Source: Tetrahymena elliotti 4EA (taxonomy: Eukaryota; Ciliophora; Oligohymenophorea; Hymenostomatida; Tetrahymenidae). Taken from it: a stretch of DNA of 64,000 nucleotides. Both the position numbers and the translations under genes were made by a program. A model generated the notes under the pieces. That model ran no database searches and was not told where the DNA came from. It saw only the letters and a list, made by a program, of their open reading frames with translations. Numbering within the stretch: the first letter of the stretch is position 1; every line of letters begins with the position of its first letter. Positions 1 to 12,328 of this stretch are shown here, one piece after another. The DNA is taken from positions 162,965-226,964 of the forward strand of contig JH720354.1 in the NCBI GenBank assembly GCA_000231825.2, given 5' to 3'.

Positions 1-2131
1 AATTATTAGGTTATTGCTGAAGTTAAGGGTGCCACTCCTGAAGAATATGAAGTTGCTGTTTAAAATATGAACAAGGCTAAAGCTGAATGGGTTAAGGTAT
101 TTAAATTTTGCAAATATGTCTTTTATTTTAAATATTTTTAATTTATCACTAGTTGCCTTTACCCAGAAGAGGTGAAATCGTTCGTCAAATTGGTGATGCC
201 TTCAGAAAGCACAAGGCTGCTTTAGGTAGACTTGTCTCCTTAGAAGTTGGTAAGATTGTTGCTGAAGGAGAAGGTGAAGTCCAAGAAATTATTGATATCT
301 GTGATATGGCTTGCGGTCTTTCCAGAAGTCTCAATGGTTAAATTATTCCTTCAGAACGTCCTGATCACTTTATGATGGAACAATGGAACCCCCTTGGTAA
401 ATATATTTTAAAAATATAGATTTTTAGTATTTTGAAGAGGAAGAAAATATCAAACTAAATTCAGTAATTAAGCTAAAAAGTCCAATCTTTTTTCTTAGCT
501 CTTTATTACGTTTTAATAAACCTTTATGAGTGGAATGATGAGTTCATAAATAATTTAATAAATAGAAGCAAAAATTTACATTTGATTTTATGATCAAGTT
601 GTTAAGTTTTTGATCTCCCCACTCTTAATTAATAATCAAAATATTGAACAGATATTAAAAATTGTTAATTGGTATCACTTTATCAAAAAAATCTGATTTT
701 TAAAATATCTTTCTAGAACTTTTATAGATTCTTCTTCAATTTACTTTTTTGTCTTTTTTCATTAATCTTTCAATTTTTCATTAGAAAATATTTAATTGTT
801 TATTTAATCAAATATAAAGGTTTGATTGGTGTCATCTCTGCCTTTAACTTCCCCACTGCTGTCTTTGGATGGAACTTTATTATTGCTGCCGTTTGTGGTA
901 ACTTGACTATGTGGAAAGGTTCTCCTTCAACTTCTCTTTGCAGTGTTGCATGCACTAAGATTATTGTTGATATCTTAGAAAAGAACAACCTTCCCAAAGC
1001 TGCCTTAACTTTATGTATGGGTGAAGCTGATATTGGAAATTTGATGGTTGAAGACAAGAGATTCCCCTTAATTTCATTCACTGGATCTACTCAAGTTGGT
1101 AGAATTGTTTCTGAAAAGGTTAGCAAGAGATTCGGTAAGACTATCCTTGAATTAGGTGGTAACAACTGTTTGATCGTCTGTGAAGATGCTAATGAAGAAT
1201 TAGCCTTAAAGGCCTCCTGCTTTGCTGCTGTTGGTACTTGCGGTCAAAGATGTACTTCCCTTAGAAGACTTGTAAAAAATAAAAAAATTAATTTATTATT
1301 AAATAAGAAAGTTAGCGAATTTAAAATAGTTAGGGTTTTTAAGCAAACATTTAGAATTCATTTGATAAAATATAGTTATAAAAATAGCATATGAATGATA
1401 TAATTATTTTAAATAATAAAATAGTTAATCCACTCTTCTAAGTATGAATCTTTGAAGGAAAAGCTCGTTAAGGCTTACAAGTCAGTTGTTGTTGGTGATC
1501 CTTTAAATAATGGTACTCTTTGTGGTCCTTTACACTCTAAGGCTTAAATTAAGATCTATCAAGATGGTTTGAAGACAATTCAAGAATAAGGTGGTAAGAT
1601 TTTAACTGGTGGTAAAATTATTGATGGACCTGGTAATTTCGTTGAACCAACAATTGTTGAAATGCCTAACCCTTATGCTCCTATCTTATAACACGAATTA
1701 TTCGTTCCTATTTTATACATCATGAAGTTTGATGACCTCGATGAAGCTATTGCTATCAACAACTCTGTTCCTCAAGGTCTTTCTGCTTCTCTTTTCACTA
1801 GCAACCTCTAAAATCTCTTCAAAGTAAATTTATATGATTTCTTAAATTGAGACATTTTAAATTGAATTTTGATTTGCTGATGGATTTAATATAATAATAA
1901 TTTTATTTAAAAAAGTGGACTGGTCCTTTGGGAGCTGATACTGGTATTGTTAATGTAAATATTGGTCCTTCTGGTGCTGAAATCGGTGGAGCTTTCGGTG
2001 GTGAAAAGGAAACCGGTGGTGGTCGTGAAAGTGGTTCTGATTCATGGAAATAATACATGAGAAGATCTACCTGCACAGTTAACTTTGGTAAATCTCTCCC
2101 ATTGGCTCAAGGTATCAAGTTTGATCTTTGA
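1..2131 (+). CDS. ALDH7-family aldehyde dehydrogenase (antiquitin), 5' end missing
   Basis: Oxidises an aldehyde with NAD(P)+. The closest known relatives (ALDH7A1, antiquitin) act on alpha-aminoadipic semialdehyde in lysine breakdown. Five exons are visible: 1-96, 153-396, 820-1271, 1425-1823 and 1916-2131, giving 468 residues in frame; the N-terminus lies before the window. Seen in the sequence: the ALDH7-like stretch [15 protein letters not shown] across the second intron, the ELGGNN motif with the general-base Glu (codon 1149-1151), the GQRCTS motif with the catalytic Cys (1251-1253), and [19 protein letters not shown] near the end. TAA and TAG occur in frame as Gln, and the gene ends at TGA 2129-2131. 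Introns are 56, 423, 153 and 92 bp with GT..AG ends. The family is certain; ALDH7 rather than another class is strongly supported. The natural substrate in this organism is inferred. Confidence 0.95.
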
Positions 2132-2733
2132 GAAAGTGGATAAACTATTTATTTTAGAAATAGAATAATTAATTAACAATCTGGTGTATGACACTAGGGT
2201 AGTAATGTATTATTTGTGTTTTAATATTAAATGTATGATAATTGATAAATATTTCAATCTATTATCTTTTCATATTTTCATCCTATGAGTATATTATTAG
2301 AATCTTCATACATTTTTAAAGTTTTCAAAAACAATTAAAAAAATTAAAAAAGTGTAATTTGAAAAATAAGAATAGAGTGAACCATTTAAAAAATGTAAAA
2401 TTAAAAACTTACTTTTGATTATTTTTGTAAAAATTTTTTGAACAATTTCCAGAAAATTTACAGAAAAATTGTTTTTTGTTTTGTAATAAGTAAATTTATC
2501 TATCTTTATAATTATCTATCAATCTATACTTATTAACTTTTTTATTAAAAGCATTAAACCACTCAAAATTAACTGAAGCTTTGAAGCTTTTTGATAAAAT
2601 TGCAAAAAAAACAATTCCACTTATCAAATAATTCAATTATCTCTTTTGTGTAAATCAAATATTGCAAAACTGAATAAATTATAAAAGCATTTTTTAAAAT
2701 ATAGAGTAATTTAATAAGAATTATCTCTAAACT
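2132..2733. other. Intergenic, AT-rich
   Basis: Very AT-rich spacer between the dehydrogenase and the first tandem membrane-protein gene, both on the plus strand. It must hold the 3' UTR of one and the promoter of the other. I see no RNA gene, repeat or recognisable regulatory motif. Confidence 0.6.
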
Positions 2734-4944
2734 ATGAACACTCCTAAATATACTGTTAACTCTATTGTTAGCATATAGGAATAGAACTCAAACAGATTGA
2801 TATGTAAAGAAAAGATTCAATTTTTTTATTTAAAATATTTCTTTAATTAGAACTAGGATAAGGTACGAATGAAAAAGAAAAATAGGAATTTATAGATGTG
2901 AATTTAATAACACCTAAAGTGAGTAATTATAACATTGATTATGTTTCACCTCAAAATTAAATAAATGAAAAGCTTACTCTGATAGCTAGACATTCAAAAA
3001 AATAAGAAAAGGAGGAGTTAGATGTTGAATAAATAATAAAATTCTAATAGCTATTGTAAAATTAATAGAATATGGTAGATGAAGATTACTTATGCCTAAA
3101 AGAAGATATGAAAAAATCGAAAGAGAAAGAGAAAATGAAGTAAAAAAGTGCTTCTTAAGAATATTGCCCCATCACAAATAATTTCTTTGAATAGTTCAGA
3201 TTTATATACTTTTTTGAATTTTTTTTGTACCATTTTGTGTATTTTGTGTTTCTTGGACCACTTTCTATACCTCTGATCAACTTAAGAGGAAAGGCTTTAT
3301 CTAGAAATATGCAATTTTCTGGGATATCTGGCTTTTCTATTTAATAGCTTATAATTTACCTTTTAAATATTTCAGCTTTTGTGATCTTTTACACAAGGTA
3401 GTGTGATACAGTTTCTTTTTAAGTAGAAATGCTTAATATAATAGCTATTATGGTCACTAGATGTGTAGTAATAGCTTGCAAATATGCTACTTATGATACT
3501 AAAAAAATGGAATATTTGAGAAACAATATATTATCTTAAGAATAAAGAAAATCTGAGCTATTTTTTTAAGGATGGATGAGCTAAACACCATTAGTAAAGT
3601 TCTATTTGTAATTAATAATCAACAATTTTTTATTTTAAAAATTAATAAATAAAAGACTATTCATCGCTCAGTGTTGTAATGTTAAAAGGCATTTAACATT
3701 GACCCAAGCTTATTTTATATTTAATTTATGGTTAATCCTGAATAATCAACTGACAACAGATTAAAGGAGCATTAGGAAATTCTAAAATAAGTGAGGGATA
3801 GTGATTCAAAGTGTTAAAGGATACCACCTCCAGTACTCAGACCAAATAAGGAAAGATAAGAAAAAGCATACTTTGGATATGAAATACTTAAGGATTTAAT
3901 TGACTCATATCAAGAGAAATATAAAAGATATAGAAAATTTTTGATTATAAGTGCAATATTATTTTCTATTTGTAGATCAATAATTCCTTTGATTTTTCAT
4001 ATTTACAATAAGCCCACGAACCCTTACTAGAATTTACACGAATATTTTATTGGCATAATAAGCATATACTAAGTATTTAATATGTATCTCTTTTTTAGCT
4101 TGTAAGGTGTTTTAGGCTACTTTGATACAACAAGAAAGGTACTTTTTAAACTATTTTTTACATTTAACTTACTTCAGTTAAATTAAAAACCCTTTAGTTA
4201 ATTTAATATTTTTGCTTAAATAAATTAATGATTTTTTTAATAATTTAGCTTTTCATGCAAAGGTAGCTTTCTTTTATGATAGCTCCAAGAAAATTAAAAA
4301 ATTTGGATATGGAGAAGATACTACCAACAATTGACATTTTCAACAGTTATACAATAAAAGGATGGACTTTAATAAGAAAAGTTTGTATGGAATATGGAAA
4401 AGGATATAGCCTAAGAGTTTAAGGATTGTTTACATTTTTAGGTCTATGGATTATAGCTAGTACCATAATCTTGGTTTTTAGTGCTTTTAAGGTTATAAAC
4501 GTTTTTGAAAAAATTTATATGACATAGCTTTATGTTGATGTAATAGTAGGTTTAGTTCTAATTTTTGCACTAATAGTATGTGGTGCCTAGATAAATGATG
4601 TATTTAATTTATAAGAAAGTATTTTGAATGCGAATAAGACAATTATATCAGATTTAGGTCTGATTATAAATGGATTTTTAAATGAAAAATATCATTCAGA
4701 AAACTTTATTTATACAAAAGCTTTAGAGAAATTACTAGAATAGAATTAAGATAGCCCTGAGTAAAAAATTTAGAATCTTCTTTAGCATTATGATTTTCAC
4801 ATTGATGAATTAACATATGATAAAAACCATAATCCATTTACATTATTTGGATTGAAAGTGACCTTTGTGATGCTTCAGAGTGCAGTTGTTGCTTTTGGAA
4901 GTATTGGGGCTACAGTTCTTTCTTAATTAACAAAAAAATTTTGA
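2734..4944 (+). CDS. Multi-pass membrane protein, copy 1 of a tandem paralogous pair
   Basis: Exons 2734-2803, 2851-3593, 3656-4138 and 4249-4944 join to 663 residues. I do not recognise the family. The first 130 or so residues are polar, with Lys/Glu and Gln runs. Hydrophobic helices follow, starting near an FRFIYFFEFF-like stretch, with at least six probable membrane segments. Signature segments shared with the next gene are RCVVIACKYATYD in the middle, MEYGKGYSLRVQG after the third intron, and NPFTLFGLKVTFV before the last helix. The start is the first ATG of the frame; introns are 47, 62 and 110 bp. The second and third introns fall at the same protein positions and phase as in the downstream copy. 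The order polar N-terminus, many helices and short tail resembles receptors or transporters, but the sequence gives no specific function. Confidence 0.85.
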
Positions 4945-5370
4945 GAATAGATAAAAGAAAAAATAAATTAAACTAAAATTGTTCTGTAAATCATTATATA
5001 TTTTTCTATATAAATTGTAATCGGTAGCTGAAAAATCTTCTCGAAATTTTTATGTGTATCTCTTGCATTATAATTTTCTGCAAAATTAAAAGTAAGTGTA
5101 GAATCTGAATAAAAAATTAAGATGAATGACTCAAAGTAAAAATTAATCTGTATGAATAATAAATAATCCAATTAATTGTAATTTGAAAATTCTTTATTAA
5201 TTTAAAAATATTGCTAATGAATCAAAGACTATTTAATATTATTAAAAAATATCAAAAATTAAGTAAAAAGTTGTTTTGCTTAATACTTAAAAATACAGAT
5301 AGATAAAAACATTTACAATACAGTTATTACATTTTTATAATAAAAAATAAATAAATTACTAAGTATTTTT
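4945..5370. other. Intergenic between the tandem paralogues
   Basis: About 430 bp of AT-rich spacer between the two copies. It is not a visible duplicate of the spacer upstream of copy 1. No gene or repeat seen. Confidence 0.6.
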
Positions 5371-7568
5371 ATGGCTTCAATTTTTGCTGCACGGGCTGCA
5401 TTAAAGGATGGCATAACTTTAGATTAAGTACCAAAACATGGTGGTGATAGAGCGTAGTATGAATTTGGAATAGGTAAAATACTTATAACTTTAAAATTTA
5501 TAAATATTTAAATTATTTTTAAAGACGATAACATAGTATAGTCATTGCAAATTAATATGCCAAATGATGAAGAAGCTACGAATAGAAATTCTGCTGATAA
5601 AGAGGAAATTTAAGATGAAATTATCTATATTGATATGGAAAAATAGAATGATCCTGAAGAAAATAGGTCTAAATAAGTTAAAGCTAACTAAAATGAAATG
5701 ACAAACTACAGCTAAAAATCTACTTAGCCTTAACATTTACTTCAGAAATTTAAAACTTTTAATTCTTCAATGTCACTATCTGAAAATTATTTTTAAGAGG
5801 ACAGGAAATCAACAGAATAGCTTTTATATGAAAAAGCGAAAAAGGATCCTAAAAATATAAAAAACTACTTTATCAAGTTTAGGTTTGGACAATTCTTTGA
5901 GTTTTTTGTAATACATTTCCTATACTTCTTTTTGATTGGCCCATTATTAATTCCTTTTTTGAGAATTCGAGGAAAAGCTTTAGCTAAAAACTTATTATTC
6001 TATGGATGGAATCAATCAGCATTATTTTAATTCTTGTTTTTTGTGATCAATATAACTAATATTGTTTTCTTTTTTATCTTCGAAAATCCTACCATCAAAT
6101 TAGAAATTGAAATAGTTAACAACATTGCTGTAGTACTGTGTCGCTGTGTCATAATTGCTTGTAAATATGCTACTTACGATCCTTTGACTATTAAATTAAT
6201 TAAAGAGTTTGATTAGGAATATAAATAAATAATTTAAGACTTCTTTTTAAGTGACTGGATAAAGCAGTCTCCTAAAGTAAGATTTTTTTAAAATTTAATT
6301 GTTTTGTATTTTCAACTAATTTTAAATAAAAAGGTAGTTGGAGATTAAATTTATTTTGTTTAAAGAACCCTCGACATAGATCCTGGATTGTTTTATGTTT
6401 AATTTATCACTGACCCTGAAAAATACACTCACGATAGGATCATAGAAAGTATAGCTGTAATGAAAAAAGCTCTTGAAAATAAGAGAGATGTTACAACTAA
6501 AATAACAGATCCAATTGCTAAAATGAAAGAAACAGATTAACTTTATTGCGGTTATGCCATTTTAAATGATATGATTCACAAATTCTAAAATAGGTGCAGT
6601 CTTCTTACAAAACATTTGAATAAGTTTGTTATTCTATTTTGTTTAGAAAGATCTCTTGCACCTATAGGTTATAATATTTTTTAAAACCCAAGAAGTCCTT
6701 ATTAATCCTGGCATGAATATTATATAGCCTTAACTTCTGCATTTCAAGTTTTTTCTTTATACAGCATAGGATGTTCAATTATGGTTGGAGGATTAGTAGA
6801 TATGCTCAGAAAAGTAAAATATTCATTTTTTGATGAAAGATAAATTACTATTTAACTTATTTATCATAAAAGCTATATATGTTGAGACAGTTGACATTTA
6901 TGATTTCTCCAAACAAGTTAAGAAATATTGAAATGAGGAAAATTTATCCTACTATTAATATCTTTAGAAGTGTAAATCTAAAAGGATGGTCCTTAATGAG
7001 ACAAGTTGCTTTGGAATATGGCAAACCATATTTATTAAGAGTTTAGGGCTTCTACTTTTATTTGGGCTTTTGGGTTGCTGGAAATTTAACTTAGATTATG
7101 CTTGGGTAATTTGGTATAATGCCATAAAATGCAGCTTAAATGATACAAAATTATAGTGATTTGGTATTTACTCTAGGTATACTTTTCGGTATGCTTATTA
7201 CAGGAGCAAAAATAAATGAGCTTTTTGAATTACAAGAAAATATACTCACTTCAAATAAAACTGTTGTAACAGATATGCTTTTAGTGGGTAAAAAATATAT
7301 ATCAGTGCCTAAAAAATCATAAAATTATATTTACAACAAGGCACTTGAAAAAATTATTGAAATATCATCAACTAATTTTACTGATTATGTGAATAACTTA
7401 ATTAACTAATATGATAACCATATAGAAGAGCTTATCTATGATAGTGAATATAATCCATTTACTCTTTTTGGAGTCAAAGTAACATTTGTCATACTACATT
7501 CCATAGCTATAGCTGTTGGTTCCATCCTTGCATCAGTCCTATCAAGTATATTAACATAAGGTAATTGA
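5371..7568 (+). CDS. Multi-pass membrane protein, copy 2 of a tandem paralogous pair
   Basis: Exons 5371-5473, 5525-6276, 6334-6813 and 6891-7568 join to 670 residues. It is a clear paralogue of the gene at 2734-4944. The shared segments are RCVIIACKYATYD, a block around IDPGLFYVQFITDPE, EYGKPYLLRVQG, and EYNPFTLFGVKVTFVIL before the final helix. The N-terminal 130 residues are acidic and Gln-rich and align poorly, whereas the helical core and C-terminus are well conserved. All three introns match the other copy in order, and the last two match in exact position and phase 0. This indicates a tandem duplication of an already intron-bearing gene. No known domain is recognised. A sensory receptor or transporter role is possible but only inferred from topology. 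Confidence 0.86.
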
Positions 7569-8491
7569 AGGAATATCTGATTAATTTCATAAAATAAGTT
7601 TAAAAAATTTATGAGATTAATATTACAATATTAAATCCATTTTCCTTAAAAACTAATTAAAAAAAAATCATTCATCTAAAAAAAATTTTGTTTACTTATT
7701 AAAATATAATAAAAATTATTTTACTTATCATACTTATTTAGATTAAATATGTTTCTTTTCTCACTAATTTTTGTGTAAGTATTAATAACTTAATCTATTT
7801 TAGTTAAATTTAAAGTTTAATTTCATAATTTTTTAAATTTGTTTTAGAAAAAAATTTTTTGGATTAAAAAATTTCTAATTTTTAAATATTTTTTTGTTTC
7901 TTTATTTCTAAGTTTAATCTAACATTTTTAGAGGAGTTTTAATGCTTTGAATTTTTCTTATGTTTTTTATCAATTAACTTAGGAATATTTTTGATAATTA
8001 GAAATTCTGAAATATTAGAAAAGTCAATTAAATAATTTATGTAACATTTTCAAAGTCTTTTTATTTTAATATCTGCTTACTAAAAAATGAAAAGAATAAC
8101 CTAAAATTTTAAATTGATCTAAAATAAAAATTTTTAAATAATCATATTTTTTAATTTAGCTATTGAAATTAAAAATATTTACATTAAATTGATCCTACAT
8201 TTTTTTCAATTCAAAAAAAAAATTTCAAAAAAACTTTGTTATATAAGGCGTTCATTTAGTTATTAGATTTATTTTTTACATTCGAAATTATAAATAGGGT
8301 ATTTAAATATAGTTAACTCGTTTGTACTTATCAAGCTCATTTTTTGTATTTGAAGCAAAAAACTAATAGTCTATCTATTTAATCATTAATCTTTTTTATT
8401 ATTAAAATATCATATTATATCAATCAGTAAAAAATTTTCAAAATTATATTGAATTTCTCAAAGAAATAATTCTTCAATAAATATTCATAAA
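7569..8491. other. Intergenic, very AT-rich
   Basis: About 920 bp with long A and T runs between two plus-strand genes. No open frame with protein-like composition, RNA gene or repeat array seen. Confidence 0.6.
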
Positions 8492-10035
8492 ATGTCTAGT
8501 TAGAATTAATCTGATAATGAATTTAAAGATCAAGAAATTTCTAATATTTAACAAGAAAATGGTATTTCAGGTTCTTAAAAAAATGAAATGAAATAATTAA
8601 AAATAAATATTCCTGTATTTAAACATTCAAATCATGAAAGATACATTTAAATATCTAGAGGCTAAAAGAATGTATTTATTCAGAACTTGAAAGGCATTAA
8701 GAATCTAGAACTTAAACATTAAATCTAAGCTAGGCATGACGATGATGCCTTTTGTCTTACCATTCTGGATAATTAGTATTTAGCTATTGGCTCTACTGAT
8801 GCTACCATAACCATTTATAATTTGAAGAATGATTGTAAGCTAGTAAGAAAGATAAACTATTATTATGAGCCAATATTAGTTTTGGAACCTCTAAGGTTGT
8901 TTCATAAAACTCTTTTATTAAGTACAGGGTATGACTAGATTATTAATGTATGGGATTATTTATCAGGTAAGAAGATAACAGATTTAGAGGCTTGCGGATG
9001 TGAGATAACAAAATTGTGTGATAATTTGGATAAAAATCTTATAGTAGGATCTACATTTGATGGTAATTTTTTAGTATTAAAATATGAAAGCATTTTTTAA
9101 TTTTTTTTACTTAAATTTTAGGAAGAATTATTTTATGGAGTTACTCTAGCAAGCGTATTATTAATATACTGAAGTTACCATCTTAAATAAGAAACCAGTC
9201 AAAGTAATCTATCATTTAAGAAGTATTTGAAGAGCTAATATAAAATGAAGATTAAGAAATAGAAGGTATAGGACAAAATGAAGAAGATTATGATGTAGCT
9301 TCTGAAATGGATCTCGAATCTCATGGCTCAATATACTCTATGCACTAAATGTAAAGAGATTGCTATCTTGTTTTATAAAGAGGTTGTATATCAGAAATAA
9401 AAATAGTAAATACAAAAGAATCTAGTAGTAATTAGAATGCTGAGCAAAATAAAGTTGAGTCTTAGGAAATATAAGTTGAAGAAATATATTAAGATAACAA
9501 TGGAAGCAGTAGTAGATTGAAAAACAAAAAAAATAATTAAAACTCTTAAAATTATGATATCTAAGTGATCAGATAATTTTAAGCTAATTAAGATGCTATT
9601 TAATTTAATGTAATACCATTCGAAAACTAGAAAATAATTACTTTAGGGACAAAGAGAGGCTTCATTTTTCTTTATGATTTTGATACTGGTGAGATTATAA
9701 CAAATAAGAAGACTTTATCTGGAGCTGTAAATGAGATTCTTACAATATAAACTACAGATGATTCTAAAGATAATCCTTTTATCATATCAGCAAGTCACTT
9801 GGATAGATTTTTAAAAATAGAATCCCTAAAAACAGGAGATTCCTTCCTTGTCAAAGACGATAGGATTTTTTGTTATAATGAATGCATGAATTCTAAAATA
9901 CAATTCTTTAAAAACAGATAAAATGAACTTTTTATAGCAGTTATATGCCAAGAACATTAAAACCCTTACTTTTCAATATACCAAATTAACTTAGACTACT
10001 ATGAATCTGAAAATAATGCTTCATAATAATAATGA
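8492..10035 (+). CDS. WD40-repeat protein
   Basis: Two exons, 8492-9062 and 9122-10035, join to 494 residues across a 59 bp intron. The junction restores a WD-like blade reading STFDGRIILWSY. Earlier blades are visible as YLAIGSTDATITIYNL and LLLSTGYDQIINVWDY (roughly residues 90-165). Later blades follow an acidic, Gln/Ser-rich insert of roughly 130 residues: KIITLGTKRGFIFLYDFDTG, then ISASHLDRFLKIESLKTG near the end. The protein probably forms a beta-propeller scaffold. The late SASHLDRFLKI blade loosely recalls ribosome-biogenesis WD proteins, but blade-level similarity is too generic to name an orthologue. The stop is TGA at 10033-10035 after several in-frame TAA codons. The gene converges on the CNNM gene. 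Confidence 0.88.
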
Positions 10036-10719
10036 TGATTTTAATCTTTAAAACTTGTAAATAAAATAAATGGAATTAAACTATCAACTCATTATGAAAA
10101 TAGTTACTTTGAGCAATTTAAAGATTTAAAATGAGTTTCTTGCTAAAAATACTAACCAATAAACAAAAAACATAAACACTAAAAAACAAAAATTAAAGAA
10201 TAATTTAGAATAAAATGAGAAAACAAATAAAAGTAATTTAATAATTAATTATTATTTAGATAAATTAATGCAATTATTTTATTAAAGGAAACCAAATTTT
10301 TTAAATCTTATTACTTAAATACTAGTAAATTTTGAATATATTAAATAAATAATCAAGCAAAAGCTATTGAAAAATAATGCTAATAAGTTTTTGTTGTCTA
10401 TATATTTTAAATAAAAAATTAAAAACACTATCGTTTATTATGTGAATTAATTTGACATGTGAATAATAATATTATTATTTAACTAACTAATAAACAAAAG
10501 AAAAAGTTTATTTTTGAATTGTTTGATCATGTTCAATCTATATTTTTTTGTTTCAAGAATTATTAATTTTTCATAAATTGGAGTTAATCAATTCTTTTTT
10601 TAATTTAATGGATAGCTGACTAGAGGTTCCTCTAATGAGTTTTGCTTCTTAAAACCGCTCTTTATCTTTTTTTTATTTTTATCTTCATTCTATTAATTAA
10701 TTAAAAACATTTGAATAAT
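10036..10719. other. Convergent intergenic region
   Basis: Spacer between two gene 3' ends (WD40 gene on plus, CNNM gene on minus). It should hold both 3' UTRs. No RNA gene or inverted repeat large enough to report. Confidence 0.6.
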
Positions 10720-12328
10720 TCATGGTTCCTAAAATTTTATTTTTACTTTGATGTGTAAATCATCATCTTAGAAGTCAATATCTACTATTTCTTCAAAGAC
10801 ATCTTTCAAGAAGATGATGCCTTCTATTTAGGAGTAATGCTCAACAATCATATCTCTGCACTATTTTTAAGAATATTTTAATAGAATTCATTTAATATTT
10901 TAAAGTTATAAATTACACTCATTAATAACTCTTCGTTATTTTTCTTCTTTTTTTCTTCACTTGTTACAATTGCAAGACTACATTTCTTCTTTTAAAATAT
11001 TTGAATCATCTAAAGCATGTTTGTATCTTTTGCTATCTTTAATGGCTAGGTTAGAGGGAATCTAGTGGCGATAGGCTATTTTAAATATTTTAATTGATTT
11101 AATTAAAAATAGATTAAAATTTACCTTATTTAAATGCTTATTTTCACATCCTAAGATAATCTTTGTTCTAAGACAACCAATAATATTTGTTCTGTGCTTA
11201 TCATAGACTGGAATAGTAGAAAAACCACTTTTTTCAATTTTTGAAATAAGCTCTTTGGAAAAAATTTCATCAGTTCCAAGCATAAAACACTATATATTTG
11301 AAAGTGTAATTAATAAACAATTATGAATATATCCAATTTATTTACATCATCCAGTTTAATCATCTTTTCAACTACTTTTTGATCTCTTAAATCAAGAGTA
11401 GATGAAATCATCATTACTTCTTATTTGTTGAACCCAAACTATTTTATATCATAACTTTCAGTAAAATAATATCCAATCTAAACATACCTGTTATAAATGA
11501 GTATCATGTTAGCCGTTTTCATGGAGTTCAATCAAGGCTTTTAAATCTTTTTTGTTCTTTCTATATTTACTGCTATCATGCTTACCTAGGAGCCAGTCTA
11601 AAAATTTTGCTATTGGATAGCAAATGATCCAGAAGACAAGTATCAAGAGCCTATTATATTTAAGGAACAAATTATTTATTTGTATCTATTTTTGATAAAG
11701 AAATTTACTTAATAATAGGTATACTTTTAGAAGCTATTTAGAATTACTGAGGACCTGTACAATAGGCTTAAGGGATGATTTCTCCAAAAATAACAACAAT
11801 AATAGTTGAAAATAAAACAGCAAAAGCTGCAGGAATTATTTCATGCAAGAAAATAGGAAGAGCTTCCATAGCTAGAGCATTTGCTACTAGTAAAGTAGAA
11901 AGTAATAAATGGTGATTAGAAAGTACATCTAAAATTTATTATGCCTAATTTTTTAAAAAATAAAGTAGATAGATAGATTGATTGATTTTACTTCTTTTAA
12001 AATAAATTTCAGATTTCCTATTTTAAAAACACAAAAATTTGTATAGAAATGTTAGCAAATGCCAAAAAACTTAAAAATATATTATTTCTTAAATATGTAT
12101 AATTACGCTTTTCTTTTCATTATCAGTTCCACTTTTTATCTTAACATTTAAAGCTACTACATCAATTGAAAGAAGACCTACATTTAAACCTGAACAGACA
12201 CCTGCCATCACGACTAAAACTAATTGAATTAATTCCAATGATAATTTATAAATCTATTGATTAATAATAGCAATTATTACAAACAACCATAGCGATAGCA
12301 AAGTTAAAACTTGCACTACCTGGCTCAT
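10720..12328 (-). CDS. CNNM/ACDP-type DUF21-CBS membrane protein
   Basis: Member of the CNNM (ancient conserved domain) family, linked to Mg2+ and other divalent metal transport. Seven exons on the minus strand (12328-12107, 11944-11709, 11650-11488, 11438-11346, 11289-11125, 11075-10917, 10860-10720) join to 392 residues. The DUF21 membrane domain occupies about residues 10-160. Its hallmarks are GVCSGLNVGLLSIDVVAL, LLLSTLLVANALAMEALPI and VIFGEIIPQAYCTGPQ. A CBS pair follows at about 213-392: KSGFSTIPVYDKHRTNIIGC in the first repeat, EGIIFLKDVFEEIVDID in the second. There is no long N-terminal ectodomain and no room for the cyclic-nucleotide-like C-terminal domain of animal CNNMs, so this is the compact form. 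An in-frame TGA lies a few codons upstream of the chosen ATG. Introns are 49-162 bp. Confidence 0.92.

Noticed and set aside
800..1081. Minus-strand 93-residue frame
   Set aside because: Antisense shadow of the aldehyde dehydrogenase exon, which has clear homology on the plus strand.
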